Source: Rhodococcus_G sp042879035 (GTDB taxonomy: Bacteria; Actinomycetota; Actinomycetes; Mycobacteriales; Mycobacteriaceae). Taken from it: a stretch of DNA of 64,000 bases. The stretch covers positions 3,809 through 67,808 of the forward strand of contig NZ_JBIAOU010000025.1 in the NCBI RefSeq assembly GCF_042879035.1, read 5' to 3'. Numbering within the stretch: the first letter of the stretch is position 1; each line of letters begins with the position of its first letter. The notes below the pieces were generated by a model. That model was not told where the DNA came from and searched no databases. It was given only the letters and a program-made list of their open reading frames with translations. Positions 52,519 through 60,862 of this stretch are shown here, one piece after another. The position numbers and the translations under genes were made by a program.

Positions 52519-53280
52519 CTAGGAGGTCCACGGATCGTCGTCGAGGACCGCGTCGAGGGTCAGTGCCCAGCTGCGGGTGGTGCGGTCGAGGAAGGCGTTG
52601 TGTCCCTCGGCGGGCACCTCCCACAGGGCGGCGCGGTCGCCGGCGCAGCGGGCGGCGTCGACGTAGGAACGGCTGGCGGCCACCGGCACCTGGACGTCCT
52701 CGACCCCGTGGATGCACACCGTCGGCACCCCGGTCGGGACCCGGTGCAGCGGCGACGCCGCCTTGTACACCTGCGGGTCGTCCGGGTAGGACACCCCGAA
52801 CAGGGCCTCGAGCGCCGCCCCGCCGGACCTCGTCGCCGCCCGGGACGCGAGGTCGAGGGCGCCGGCCTGCGCCACCACCCGGGTCGGCCGAACCCGCGAA
52901 TCCTCTTGCCCGGCAACCCATACCGCAAGCTGAGCGCCGGCGGAGTGCCCGACGATCCGGACGTCGCCGGTGTCGAGCGGTACTGCCGAATGCTCGGGCA
53001 GCAGGGTCGCCGTCGCGGCCAGCGCGGCCTCGATGTCGGCGCTGGTCTCCGCCCACCCGCCGCCCGCCCCGACGCGCCGGTACTCGACGTTCCACGCCGC
53101 CACGCCGCGCCGGGCCAACTCGGACGCCAGCGTCGTCGACAGGTGGAGGTGGAAGTCGGCGCTCCAGTAGCCGCCGTGGATCAGCATGACCACGGGTACC
53201 GGGCCCTCGACCCCGGTGGGTGTGTACAGGTGCCCGAACTGCGCCGGCTCGGGGCCGTACTCGATCTTCTGTCTGCCCAT
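52519..53280 (-). CDS. Alpha/beta hydrolase (BD-FAE/kynurenine formamidase-like)
   Basis: 253-residue esterase-type hydrolase: oxyanion motif LIHGGYWSADFHL, nucleophile GHSAGAQLAVW, acid in IHGVEDVQVP, His in EVPAEGHNAFLD. ATG at 53280 lies two bases after the rsmE stop, so the two genes are co-transcribed. Resembles kynurenine formamidase and related esterases; the substrate is unproven. Confidence 0.87.
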   Translation of the reverse strand: MGRQKIEYGPEPAQFGHLYTPTGVEGPVPVVMLIHGGYWSADFHLHLSTTLASELARRGVAAWNVEYRRVGAGGGWAETSADIEAALAATATLLPEHSAVPLDTGDVRIVGHSAGAQLAVWVAGQEDSRVRPTRVVAQAGALDLASRAATRSGGAALEALFGVSYPDDPQVYKAASPLHRVPTGVPTVCIHGVEDVQVPVAASRSYVDAARCAGDRAALWEVPAEGHNAFLDRTTRSWALTLDAVLDDDPWTS

Positions 53281-53282
53281 GT

Positions 53283-54044
53283 CTACTGCAGGGGGGCCTG
53301 GGACCAGCGGTCGGTGAGCACCCCGAGCGCTCCGAGTGCGACAGCCGCCGCCGTCGACGTCCGCAGGACGGTCGGGCCGAGCCGAACCGCGGTCGCGCCG
53401 GCCGCGGTCAGCGCGGCCACCTCGTCCTCGGACAGTCCGCCTTCCGGCCCGACGACGAGCACGATCCCGGGAACCGACCCGAGGTCCAGGGCAGCCAGTT
53501 CCGCGGTGGCCGACTCGTGGAGAACCAGGGCCACGCCGCCGTCGGCGACGAGGGCACGTACCCGGTCCAGGACGGCCGCGGTCCGGTGCAGGTCGGCGAT
53601 CTGCGGAACATGCGCGCGCCGTGACTGTTTCGCCGCCGCGACCGCGACGGCCTGCCACCGCGCAACACCCTTGGCGACCTTCGCGCCCTCCCACTTCGCG
53701 ACGCAGCGCGCGGCCTGCCACGGCACGATCGCGTCGATGCCCGCCTCCGTCGCCAATTCGACGGCGAGCTCGGACCGTTCGGCCTTCGGCAAGGCCTGGA
53801 CGAGCGTCACCGCCGGCGTCGCGACCGGCACCTCGTCCCGACTGGTGACCGACAGGTCGAGCCGGTCCTTGCCGACGTCGACGACCTCCGCGCGGGCGAC
53901 CCCGCCGCGGCCGTCCGCCAGCATCAGCTGCTCCCCCACCCGGATCCGCCGGACGGTGGCCGCGTGCCGGCCTTCCTTGCCGTCGAGGACGGCGATCGCC
54001 CCGACCTCGGGCAGCGGATCGAGATAGAACACCGTGGCGGCCAT
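53283..54044 (-). CDS. rsmE: 16S rRNA (uracil1498-N3)-methyltransferase
   Basis: 253-residue SPOUT methyltransferase modifying U1498. N-terminal PUA-like part (DGKEGRHAATVRRIRVGEQL) and the knotted C-terminal SAM site with VGPEGGLSEDEVAAL and VRLGPTVLRTSTAAAVALGA. Between dnaJ2 and the esterase on the minus strand; the hrcA-dnaJ-rsmE order is widespread. Confidence 0.95.
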   Translation of the reverse strand: MAATVFYLDPLPEVGAIAVLDGKEGRHAATVRRIRVGEQLMLADGRGGVARAEVVDVGKDRLDLSVTSRDEVPVATPAVTLVQALPKAERSELAVELATEAGIDAIVPWQAARCVAKWEGAKVAKGVARWQAVAVAAAKQSRRAHVPQIADLHRTAAVLDRVRALVADGGVALVLHESATAELAALDLGSVPGIVLVVGPEGGLSEDEVAALTAAGATAVRLGPTVLRTSTAAAVALGALGVLTDRWSQAPLQ

Positions 54045-54062
54045 GGGATCTCGCCGCGCCCG

Positions 54063-55217
54063 TCAGCGACCGCTGAACGCGTCGCGCAGCCGGGAGAACA
54101 GGCCGCCGTTGTGTTGCGACGCACTGCTGACGACCTCGGCGTGGTCCTTGTCGCGCAGGTCCTTGAAGTCGCGCAGGGCAGCGGTCTGCTTGCCGTCGAG
54201 CTTCGAGGGGACGACCACCTCGAGGTGTGCGTGCACGTCGCCGCGCACACCGGACCTGAGCTTCGGCATGCCGTGCCCGCGCAGGACCGCCACCGAGCCG
54301 GGCTGAGTGCCCGCGTCGACGGTGATCTCGGTGGGGCCGTCGATGATCGTGTCGACGACGACGGTGGTGCCGAGCGCCGCGTCGACCATCGGGACCCGGA
54401 TCGTGCAGTGCAGGTCGTCGCCGTCGCGGACGAACACGTCGTGCTGCTGCTCGAGCACCTCGACGTACAGGTCGCCGGAGGGGCCGCCGCCGGGTCCGAC
54501 CTCACCCTGCGAGGACAGCCGGATCCGCATGCCGCCCGAGACCCCGACCGGCACCTTGACCGCGATGTCGCGGCGGGCCCGGACACGGCCGTCGCCGCCG
54601 CACTTGTGACAGGGGTCGGGAATGGTCTCGCCGGCACCGCGACAGGTCGGGCAGACGCGGGCCGTCATCACCTGACCGAGGAACGAACGCTGCACGGACT
54701 GCACCTCACCGGCGCCGCCGCAGGTCTCGCAGGTGACCGGCTTGGAGTCGCCGTTGGTGCCGGAGCCGGTGCACAGGTCGCAGAGGATCGCGGTGTCGAC
54801 GGTGATGTGCTTGGTGACGCCGGTCGCGCACTCCTCGAGGGTCAGCTTGGTGCGCAGCAGCGAATCCGCGCCGGGCTGCACCCGTCCGCGCGGACCGCGC
54901 CGCGCCCCGGTGCCACCGCCGCCGAAGAACGCCTCGAACACGTCGCCGAGACCGCCACCGAAACCGGCGCCACCAAAGCCACCGGCCCCGCCGCCGCCCT
55001 GCTGGAGCGGGTCGCCGCCGAGGTCGACGATGCGCCGCTTCTCGGGATCGGACAGCACCTCGTACGCGGTGGAGATGTCCTTGAACCGCGCCTGCGCGTC
55101 CTCGTCCGGGTTGACGTCGGGGTGCAACTCCCTGGCGAGTTTGCGGTAGGCCCGCTTGATCTCCTGATCGGTCGCCTTGGGTGAGACACCCAGAAGTCCG
55201 TAGTAATCCCGTGCCAC
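54063..55217 (-). CDS. dnaJ2: Chaperone DnaJ (DnaJ2 type)
   Basis: 384-residue Hsp40. J-domain with HPD (ARELHPDVNPDEDA), a Gly-rich segment (GGGGAGGFGGAGFGGG), four CxxCxGxG zinc motifs (CDLCTGSG, CETCGGAG, CPTCRGAG, CHKCGGDG) and the C-terminal substrate-binding part. It stimulates DnaK. Pairing with hrcA, 98 bases upstream, identifies the DnaJ2-type copy. Confidence 0.96.
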   Translation of the reverse strand: MARDYYGLLGVSPKATDQEIKRAYRKLARELHPDVNPDEDAQARFKDISTAYEVLSDPEKRRIVDLGGDPLQQGGGGAGGFGGAGFGGGLGDVFEAFFGGGGTGARRGPRGRVQPGADSLLRTKLTLEECATGVTKHITVDTAILCDLCTGSGTNGDSKPVTCETCGGAGEVQSVQRSFLGQVMTARVCPTCRGAGETIPDPCHKCGGDGRVRARRDIAVKVPVGVSGGMRIRLSSQGEVGPGGGPSGDLYVEVLEQQHDVFVRDGDDLHCTIRVPMVDAALGTTVVVDTIIDGPTEITVDAGTQPGSVAVLRGHGMPKLRSGVRGDVHAHLEVVVPSKLDGKQTAALRDFKDLRDKDHAEVVSSASQHNGGLFSRLRDAFSGR

Positions 55218-55315
55218 GTTACGTCTCTCGTCCTCGTCGTCCGTCTACTCGAAAATGTCGCTCAACTCGAAAAAGTGGTGAGGACCGCCCCTCCCGGTGG
55301 GGTCCTCGGCGCAGT

Positions 55316-56341
55316 TCACCGCTCGGCGAGAACCTCGCCGATGTACCGGGCAACAGCCGCGACGGACGCGATTGTTCCCGGGTAGTCCATCCGGGTGGGG
55401 CCGAGCACGCCCATGCCACCGAAGATGTTGCCACCCGCGCCGTACCCCGTGGTGATCACCGACGTACCGCGGATCTGCTCGACCTGCGTCTCCTCGCCGA
55501 TCCGGACGGTGACGCGGCCCGCGTCGTTGGTCGCGGCGAGCAGTTTGAGCACCACCACCTGCTCCTCGAGCGCCTCGAGGACCGACCGCAGCGAACCGGG
55601 GAAGTCGCCGGCGTTGCGGGTCAGGTTCGCGGTGCCGCCGAGCAGCAGGCGCTCCTCCGGGTGCTCGACGAGCGTCTCGATCAGCACCGTCGACGTCCGC
55701 ACCACCGCGTCGCGCAGCGGCTCGGGTGCCGCGTCGGCCAGCTCGGACACCGCGACCGACGCCGCCGCGAGACGCTTGCCCTCGAGCGCACCGGCGAGCA
55801 GGGCCCGCAGGGTGGCGAGGTCGTCGTCGCCGATCACGTCGCCGAGTTCCACGATCCGCTGGTCCACCCGGCCGGATTCGGTGATCAGCACCAACAGCAG
55901 ACGTGCGGGCGTCAACGCGACCACCTCGAGGTGACGCACCGACGACGCGGACAGCGTGGGGTACTGCACGACCGCGACCTGCCGGGTCAGCTGGGCCAGC
56001 AGACGCACGCCGCGACGCAGCACGTCGTCGAGGTCGACCCCGGACTCGAGGAACTCGAGGATCGCCCGCCGCTCCGCCGGCGACAGGGGCTTGACCTCGG
56101 CGATCCGGTCGACGAACTCGCGGTACCCCTTGTCGGTCGGCACCCGACCCGAACTGGTGTGCGGCTGCGTGATGTAGCCCTCCGCCTCGAGCACCGCCAT
56201 GTCGTTGCGGACGGTGGCACTCGACACGCCGAGGTTGTGTCGTTCGACGAGGGCCTTCGACCCGATCGGCTCCTGCGTGGCGACGTAGTCGGCGACGATT
56301 GCGCGCAGCACCTCGAACCGTCGTTCATCGGTACTCGACAT
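55316..56341 (-). CDS. hrcA: Heat-inducible transcription repressor HrcA
   Basis: 341-residue repressor of groESL-type operons through CIRCE sites. N-terminal winged helix (RFEVLRAIVADYVATQEPIG, NLGVSSATVRNDMAVLEAEG, TSSGRVPTDKGYREFVDRI) and a C-terminal GAF-like part. ATG at 56341 was chosen with GGAGG eight bases upstream. No CIRCE element is seen near it; instead GAACCGG-N4-CCGGTTC lies 21 bases before the start. Confidence 0.95.
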   Translation of the reverse strand: MSSTDERRFEVLRAIVADYVATQEPIGSKALVERHNLGVSSATVRNDMAVLEAEGYITQPHTSSGRVPTDKGYREFVDRIAEVKPLSPAERRAILEFLESGVDLDDVLRRGVRLLAQLTRQVAVVQYPTLSASSVRHLEVVALTPARLLLVLITESGRVDQRIVELGDVIGDDDLATLRALLAGALEGKRLAAASVAVSELADAAPEPLRDAVVRTSTVLIETLVEHPEERLLLGGTANLTRNAGDFPGSLRSVLEALEEQVVVLKLLAATNDAGRVTVRIGEETQVEQIRGTSVITTGYGAGGNIFGGMGVLGPTRMDYPGTIASVAAVARYIGEVLAER

Positions 56342-56362
56342 GCCCCTCACCTCCGTCTCACG

Positions 56363-56380
56363 GAACCGGTCCGCCGGTTC
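56363..56380. promoter_or_regulatory. Inverted repeat upstream of hrcA
   Basis: GAACCGG, four bases, CCGGTTC: perfect seven-base arms 21 bases before the hrcA ATG in the divergent hrcA / 56507 gap. May be an operator; it does not resemble CIRCE. Confidence 0.4.
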
Positions 56381-56506
56381 GGCGGCACACTACAGACCCC
56401 GGGCACGCGTTTCGCCCCGGCACCCCGCATTCTAGTCGTCTCGTGACGACGACCGGTGAAGGCCTTACTGTGGTGGCGCTTTCACACATGACCGGACGGT
56501 GGGCAG

Positions 56507-56809
56507 ATGATTTTCAAGGGTGTGCGGGACGGCAAGCCGTACCCGGACCACGGACTGTCGATCCGCGACTGGTCCAAGATTCCGCCGCGGCAGGTCCGCC
56601 TCGACGAAATCGTCACGACCACCAAGGTGCTCGAACTCGACCGACTGCTGTCCGAGGACTCCACCTTCTACGGCGACCTGTTTCCGCACGCCGTGCTGTG
56701 GCACGGTGTCGTCTACCTCGAGGACGGGGTCCACCACGCCGTCCGGGCCGCACTGCGCAACCGCGTCGTCCTGCACGCCCGGGTGTTCGAGTACGACGCG
56801 ATCCGCTGA
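56507..56809 (+). CDS. Conserved protein divergent from hrcA (Rv2375-like)
   Basis: 100 residues: MIFKGVRDGKPYPDHGLSIR, DWSKIPPRQVRLDEIVTTTK, LLSEDSTFYGDLFPHAVLWH, RAALRNRVVLHARVFEYD. Conserved in mycolate actinobacteria at this position. The strand-rich core with a DLFPHAVLWHG motif suggests a compact cytosolic domain. Function unknown. Convergent with hemW, 12 bases away. Confidence 0.82.
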   Translation: MIFKGVRDGKPYPDHGLSIRDWSKIPPRQVRLDEIVTTTKVLELDRLLSEDSTFYGDLFPHAVLWHGVVYLEDGVHHAVRAALRNRVVLHARVFEYDAIR

Positions 56810-56821
56810 CCGCCCCCGCAC

Positions 56822-58063
56822 TCAGCCGAGGATGTCGCGGATCACGCCGTCGGCGAGCAGCCTGCCGCGCGCGGTGAGGACCAGCCGGTCACCGACCCGG
56901 TCCAGCACACCGTCCGCGACGACGCGCTCCGCCGCCGCGACCTCGTCGGCGCGCAGGTCCGCGACCGGCAGCCCCGAGCGCAGGCGCAGCACCAGCATCA
57001 CCCGTTCGACGTGCCGATCCTCCGCGGTCAGGACCTCGCTGCCGGCGACGGGCAGCACACCGGACGCGAGCTCGTCCGCGTAGCGGGCGGGATGCTTGAC
57101 GTTCCACCAGCGCACCCCGCCGACGTGGCTGTGCGCCCCCGGGCCGGCGCCCCACCAGTCGCCGCCGTCCCAGTAGCCGATGTTGTGCCTGCACCGTGAA
57201 TCCCCCGTCGCTCCGCTCGCCGAGTCGACCTCGTCCTTCGCCCAGTTCGACACCTCGTACCAGTGCAGACCGGCATCCGTCAGACGCGCGTCGATGCGCT
57301 CGTACCGGGCGGCCAGGACGTCGTCGTCGGGGGCGGGCAGCTCGCCCCGACGCACCTTGCGGGCCAGGGCGGTGCCGTCCTCGACGATCAGCGAGTACGC
57401 AGAGACGTGGTCGACGTCGGCGGACAGCACGGCGTCGAGGGTGGCGTCGAGGTCCTCGTCCCGTTCCCCGGGGGTGCCGTAGATCATGTCCAGGTTGACG
57501 TGGGCGAATCCGGCGGCGCGGGCCTCCCGGGCGGCCGCGACCGCCCGGCCCGGCGTGTGCGTCCGGTCCAGGACCCGCAGCACGTGCGGCGCCGCGGACT
57601 GCATGCCCAGCGACACCCGGGTGTACCCGGCGTCGAGGATCGTCGCGAAGAACTCCGGCGACGTCGACTCCGGATTCGACTCGGTGGTCACCTCGGCGCC
57701 GGGCGCGAGCCCGAAACTCGAGCGGACGGCGCCGAGCACCTGCGCCAGCCCCTCCCCACCGAGCAGCGACGGGGTACCGCCCCCGACGAACACCGTCTGC
57801 GCCACGGGCACCGCGCGACCCTGCCGGCCCAGCATCGCGGCACCGGCGTCGAGTTCGCGGCGCAGACCCTCGAGCCAGGACTGCGGGGACGCCGAGGTCC
57901 CGAGCTCGCCCGCGGTGTAGGTGTTGAAGTCGCAGTATCCGCAGCGGGTCGCGCAGAAGGGGACGTGGACGTACACCCCGAACGGCCGCGAACCGACACC
58001 GTCCAGCGCATCGTCGGGCAGCTCGAAGGCTCGCGCGGTCGGCTCGGTCAGGCGGGTACTCAC
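56822..58063 (-). CDS. hemW: Heme chaperone HemW (radical SAM, HemN-like)
   Basis: 413-residue radical-SAM protein. The [4Fe-4S]/SAM motif is C37-x3-C41-x2-C44 (FCATRCGYCDFNTY); downstream are VFVGGGTPSLL, TTESNPES, RVSLGMQSAAPHVL and the HemN C-terminal region. The single Cys triad without the extra HemN cysteine fits HemW, a haem-insertion chaperone, rather than an oxygen-independent oxidase. GTG at 58063. Confidence 0.92.
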   Translation of the reverse strand: MSTRLTEPTARAFELPDDALDGVGSRPFGVYVHVPFCATRCGYCDFNTYTAGELGTSASPQSWLEGLRRELDAGAAMLGRQGRAVPVAQTVFVGGGTPSLLGGEGLAQVLGAVRSSFGLAPGAEVTTESNPESTSPEFFATILDAGYTRVSLGMQSAAPHVLRVLDRTHTPGRAVAAAREARAAGFAHVNLDMIYGTPGERDEDLDATLDAVLSADVDHVSAYSLIVEDGTALARKVRRGELPAPDDDVLAARYERIDARLTDAGLHWYEVSNWAKDEVDSASGATGDSRCRHNIGYWDGGDWWGAGPGAHSHVGGVRWWNVKHPARYADELASGVLPVAGSEVLTAEDRHVERVMLVLRLRSGLPVADLRADEVAAAERVVADGVLDRVGDRLVLTARGRLLADGVIRDILG

Positions 58064-58195
58064 AGTTCCAGTCTCCCACCGAGCCCGGAGTGATCCATCC
58101 CACACCACCCCCTGCCCTGCACATTTCCCCCCGATTTCAGGGAAATGTCGGCGCAGGTGTCGGAATGCGCGGAATGATCTGGCACAATCGTTGCC

Positions 58196-58285
58196 GTGAC
58201 CGGACTTGGGATTGTGCTCGTGGCTCGCCGCCATGTCGATCTCAAGCGTGTCTGTAGCTGTTGCTGTCTTCCTTGTACTGCGTAG
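58196..58285 (+). CDS. Cysteine-rich leader peptide of the sulfate assimilation operon
   Basis: 29-codon ORF starting at GTG 58196 and stopping at 58285. The peptide ends KRVCSCCCLPCTA: five Cys in the last ten residues. CACAAT lies seven bases before the GTG and no ribosome site is present, so the mRNA is probably leaderless. It precedes sirA by 139 bases. Polycysteine leaderless ORFs at the same operon in mycobacteria act as cysteine-responsive attenuators: ribosome stalling at Cys codons opens the downstream RNA. The rhodococcal version is inferred by architecture. Confidence 0.8.
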   Translation: MTGLGIVLVARRHVDLKRVCSCCCLPCTA

Positions 58286-58314
58286 ACGCATTCTCAACAG
58301 CCAGCCCAGTCCCG

Positions 58315-58381
58315 GCCGGTCTCGAATGTGGGCACGCGGGGACAGCCCTCCCCTCGACAGTCATGCCCGCCCTAGACCGGC
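58315..58381 (+). promoter_or_regulatory. Nested RNA stem structure between leader peptide and sirA
   Basis: Three nested complementary pairs: GCCGGTCT (58315) with AGACCGGC (58374), GGGCA (58330) with TGCCC (58364), GGGGA (58338) with TCCCC (58349). They could form one interrupted hairpin starting 30 bases after the leader stop and ending 30 bases before the sirA ribosome site (GGAG at 58412). Confidence 0.6.
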
Positions 58382-58424
58382 GCCCGTACAGATCCACCTG
58401 AAGCAGATCTTGGAGCGCCCCCTG

Positions 58425-60146
58425 ATGTCGCAGTCCGTCGACTCCTCGCCGCCCGCCGATACGGGCACCGTGCCGCGTGCCCGCACACCGCGGCCCGTGA
58501 AGCGCCGGTCCGAGGGCCAGTGGGCCCTCGGCTACCGCGAGCCGCTCAACGCCAACGAGCAGACCAAGAAGGACGACAACCCCCTCAACGTCCGCGCCCG
58601 CATCGAGAACATCTACTCGAAGCAGGGTTTCGACAGCATCGACAAGGCCGACCTCCGCGGCCGGATGCGCTGGTGGGGCCTGTACACCCAGCGCGAGCAG
58701 GGTTACGACGGCACCTACACCGGTGACGAGAACATCGACCTGCTCGAGGCGCCGTACTTCATGATGCGCGTCCGCTGCGACGCCGGCGCCCTCAACGTGG
58801 AGCAGCTGCGCACGCTCGGCGAGATCTCCACCGAGTTCGGCCGCGACACCGCCGACCTGTCCGACCGCGAGAACGTCCAGTACCACTGGATCGAGATCGA
58901 GAACGTCCCCGAGATCTGGAAGCGGCTCGAGGCGGTCGGCCTCAAGACCACCGAGGCGTGCGGCGACTGCCCCCGCGTCGTCCTCGGCTCCCCCCTCGCC
59001 GGCGAGTCGTTCGACGAGATCCTCGACCCGACCCCGGCCATCGACGAGATCGTCCGCCGCTACATCGGCGACCCGGCGTACTCGAACCTGCCCCGCAAGT
59101 TCAAGACCGCCATCTCCGGTCAGCAGGACGTGGTGCACGAGATCAACGACGTCGCGTTCGTCGGCGTCAATCACCCCGAGCACGGCCCCGGCCTCGACCT
59201 CTGGGTCGGCGGCGGTCTGTCCACCAACCCGATGCTCGCGCAGCGGGTCGGCGTGTGGGTGCCGCTCGACGAGGTCCCGGACGTGTGGGAGGCCGTCGTC
59301 TCGATCTTCCGCGACTACGGTTACCGGCGCCTGCGCACCAAGGCCCGGCTCAAGTTCCTGATCAAGGACTGGGGCATCGAGAAGTTCCGCGAGGTGCTCG
59401 AGACCGAGTACCTGAAGCGGAAGCTGATCGACGGACCGGCGCCGGAGAAGCCCGCGCGACCGATCGACCACATCGGCGTGCAGAAGCTCCGCAACGGCCT
59501 GAACGCGATCGGCTTCTCCCCGATCGCCGGCCGCGTGTCCGGCACGATCCTGCAAAAGGTCGCCGACGCGGTCGAGCGGGTCGGTTCCGATCGCATCCGC
59601 TTCACCCCGTACCAGAAGCTCATCGTCCTCGACGTCGCGGACGACAAGGTCGAGGAACTGATCGCCGAGCTCGAACCGCTCGGCCTGCAGGCCCGCCCGT
59701 CGCACTGGCGCCGGAACCTGCTCGCCTGCAGCGGAATCGAATTCTGCAAGCTGTCGTTCGTCGAGACCCGCAAGCGTTCCCAGGTGCTCGCACCCGAACT
59801 CGACCAGCGTCTCGCCGACATCAACGCCGACCTCGACGTGCCGATCACGATCAACATCAACGGCTGCCCCAACTCGTGCGGCCGGTCCCAGATCGCGGAC
59901 ATCGGTTTCAAGGGCCAGCTCGTCGACGACGGCGCAGGCAACCAGGTCGAGGGATTCCAGGTGCACCTCGGCGGCAGCCTCGGGCTGGACGCGGGCTTCG
60001 GCCGGAAACTGCGCCAGCACAAGGTGACCAGCGAGGAGCTGGGCGACTACATCGAGCGGGTCGTCCGGCAGTTCGCCAAGCACCGCAACGAGGGCGAGCG
60101 GTTCGCGGAATGGGCCGTGCGCGCCGACGAGGAGGACCTGCGATGA
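58425..60146 (+). CDS. sirA: Ferredoxin-sulfite reductase
   Basis: 573-residue sirohaem/[4Fe-4S] enzyme reducing sulfite to sulfide. The cluster-sirohaem cysteines are in CSGIEFC (C-x5-C) and CPNSC (C-x3-C) near 59729 and 59866; sulfite-binding Arg/Lys lie in VQYHWIEIENVP and PRKFKTAISG. Ferredoxin-dependent, not flavoprotein-linked. ATG at 58425 with GGAG nine bases upstream; the sirA TGA overlaps the cysH ATG. First structural gene after the cysteine leader. Confidence 0.95.
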   Translation: MSQSVDSSPPADTGTVPRARTPRPVKRRSEGQWALGYREPLNANEQTKKDDNPLNVRARIENIYSKQGFDSIDKADLRGRMRWWGLYTQREQGYDGTYTGDENIDLLEAPYFMMRVRCDAGALNVEQLRTLGEISTEFGRDTADLSDRENVQYHWIEIENVPEIWKRLEAVGLKTTEACGDCPRVVLGSPLAGESFDEILDPTPAIDEIVRRYIGDPAYSNLPRKFKTAISGQQDVVHEINDVAFVGVNHPEHGPGLDLWVGGGLSTNPMLAQRVGVWVPLDEVPDVWEAVVSIFRDYGYRRLRTKARLKFLIKDWGIEKFREVLETEYLKRKLIDGPAPEKPARPIDHIGVQKLRNGLNAIGFSPIAGRVSGTILQKVADAVERVGSDRIRFTPYQKLIVLDVADDKVEELIAELEPLGLQARPSHWRRNLLACSGIEFCKLSFVETRKRSQVLAPELDQRLADINADLDVPITININGCPNSCGRSQIADIGFKGQLVDDGAGNQVEGFQVHLGGSLGLDAGFGRKLRQHKVTSEELGDYIERVVRQFAKHRNEGERFAEWAVRADEEDLR

Positions 60147-60862
60147 CAGCGAGTGTCGACCTGACCAACGCCACCGAAGCCGAACTCCGCGACCTTGCCG
60201 CGCAGGGGGCGGCAAGCCTCGACGGTGCCTCCGCCGAGGAACTGCTGCGCTGGACCGAGGACACCTTCGGTTCGCAGTACATCGTCGCGTCGAACATGCA
60301 GGACGGGGTGCTGGTTCACCTTGCAGCGCAGGTGCATCCGGGCGTCGACGTCCTGTTCCTCGACACCGGCTACCACTTCGCGGAGACCATCGGCACCCGC
60401 GACGCGGTCGAGGCGGTGTACGGGGTCAACGTTGTCAACGCCCGCGCCGAGCGGTCCGTCGCCGAGCAGGAGGCCCTGCTGGGCAAGGACCTGTTCGCCC
60501 GTGAGCCGAACGAGTGCTGCCGGCTGCGCAAGGTGGAGCCGCTGCGCAAGTCCCTCGCCGGTTACAAGGCGTGGGTGACGGGTATCCGTCGCGTGGAGGC
60601 CCCGACCCGGGCCAACGCTCCGCTGATCTCGTTCGACGAGGCCTTCGGTCTCGTCAAGATCAATCCGATCGCCGCATGGTCGGACGAGGACATGCAGAAC
60701 TACATCGACAAGCACGGGATCCTCGTGAACCCGCTCGTCGACGAGGGCTATCCGTCCATCGGGTGCGCACCGTGCACCTCCAAGCCAGCTCCCGGCTCCG
60801 ATCCGCGCAGCGGACGCTGGGCCGGCAACTCCAAGACAGAATGCGGGTTGCACGCCTCATGA
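60143..60862 (+). CDS. cysH: APS reductase (assimilatory, Fe-S type)
   Basis: 239-residue enzyme that reduces adenylyl sulfate to sulfite with thioredoxin. The [4Fe-4S] ligands are Cys125, Cys126, Cys208 and Cys211 (NECCRLRK, CAPC); the catalytic Cys234 is in the C-terminal ECGLHAS. The Fe-S cluster marks an APS rather than PAPS reductase, consistent with no APS kinase in the operon. ATG overlaps the sirA stop (ATGA). Confidence 0.95.
   Translation: MTASVDLTNATEAELRDLAAQGAASLDGASAEELLRWTEDTFGSQYIVASNMQDGVLVHLAAQVHPGVDVLFLDTGYHFAETIGTRDAVEAVYGVNVVNARAERSVAEQEALLGKDLFAREPNECCRLRKVEPLRKSLAGYKAWVTGIRRVEAPTRANAPLISFDEAFGLVKINPIAAWSDEDMQNYIDKHGILVNPLVDEGYPSIGCAPCTSKPAPGSDPRSGRWAGNSKTECGLHAS

Noticed and set aside
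58206..58424. Long N-terminal extension of sirA starting at 58206
   Set aside because: The frame is open, but it would overlap the cysteine leader in another frame, and the family starts near the ATG at 58425, which has a ribosome site.
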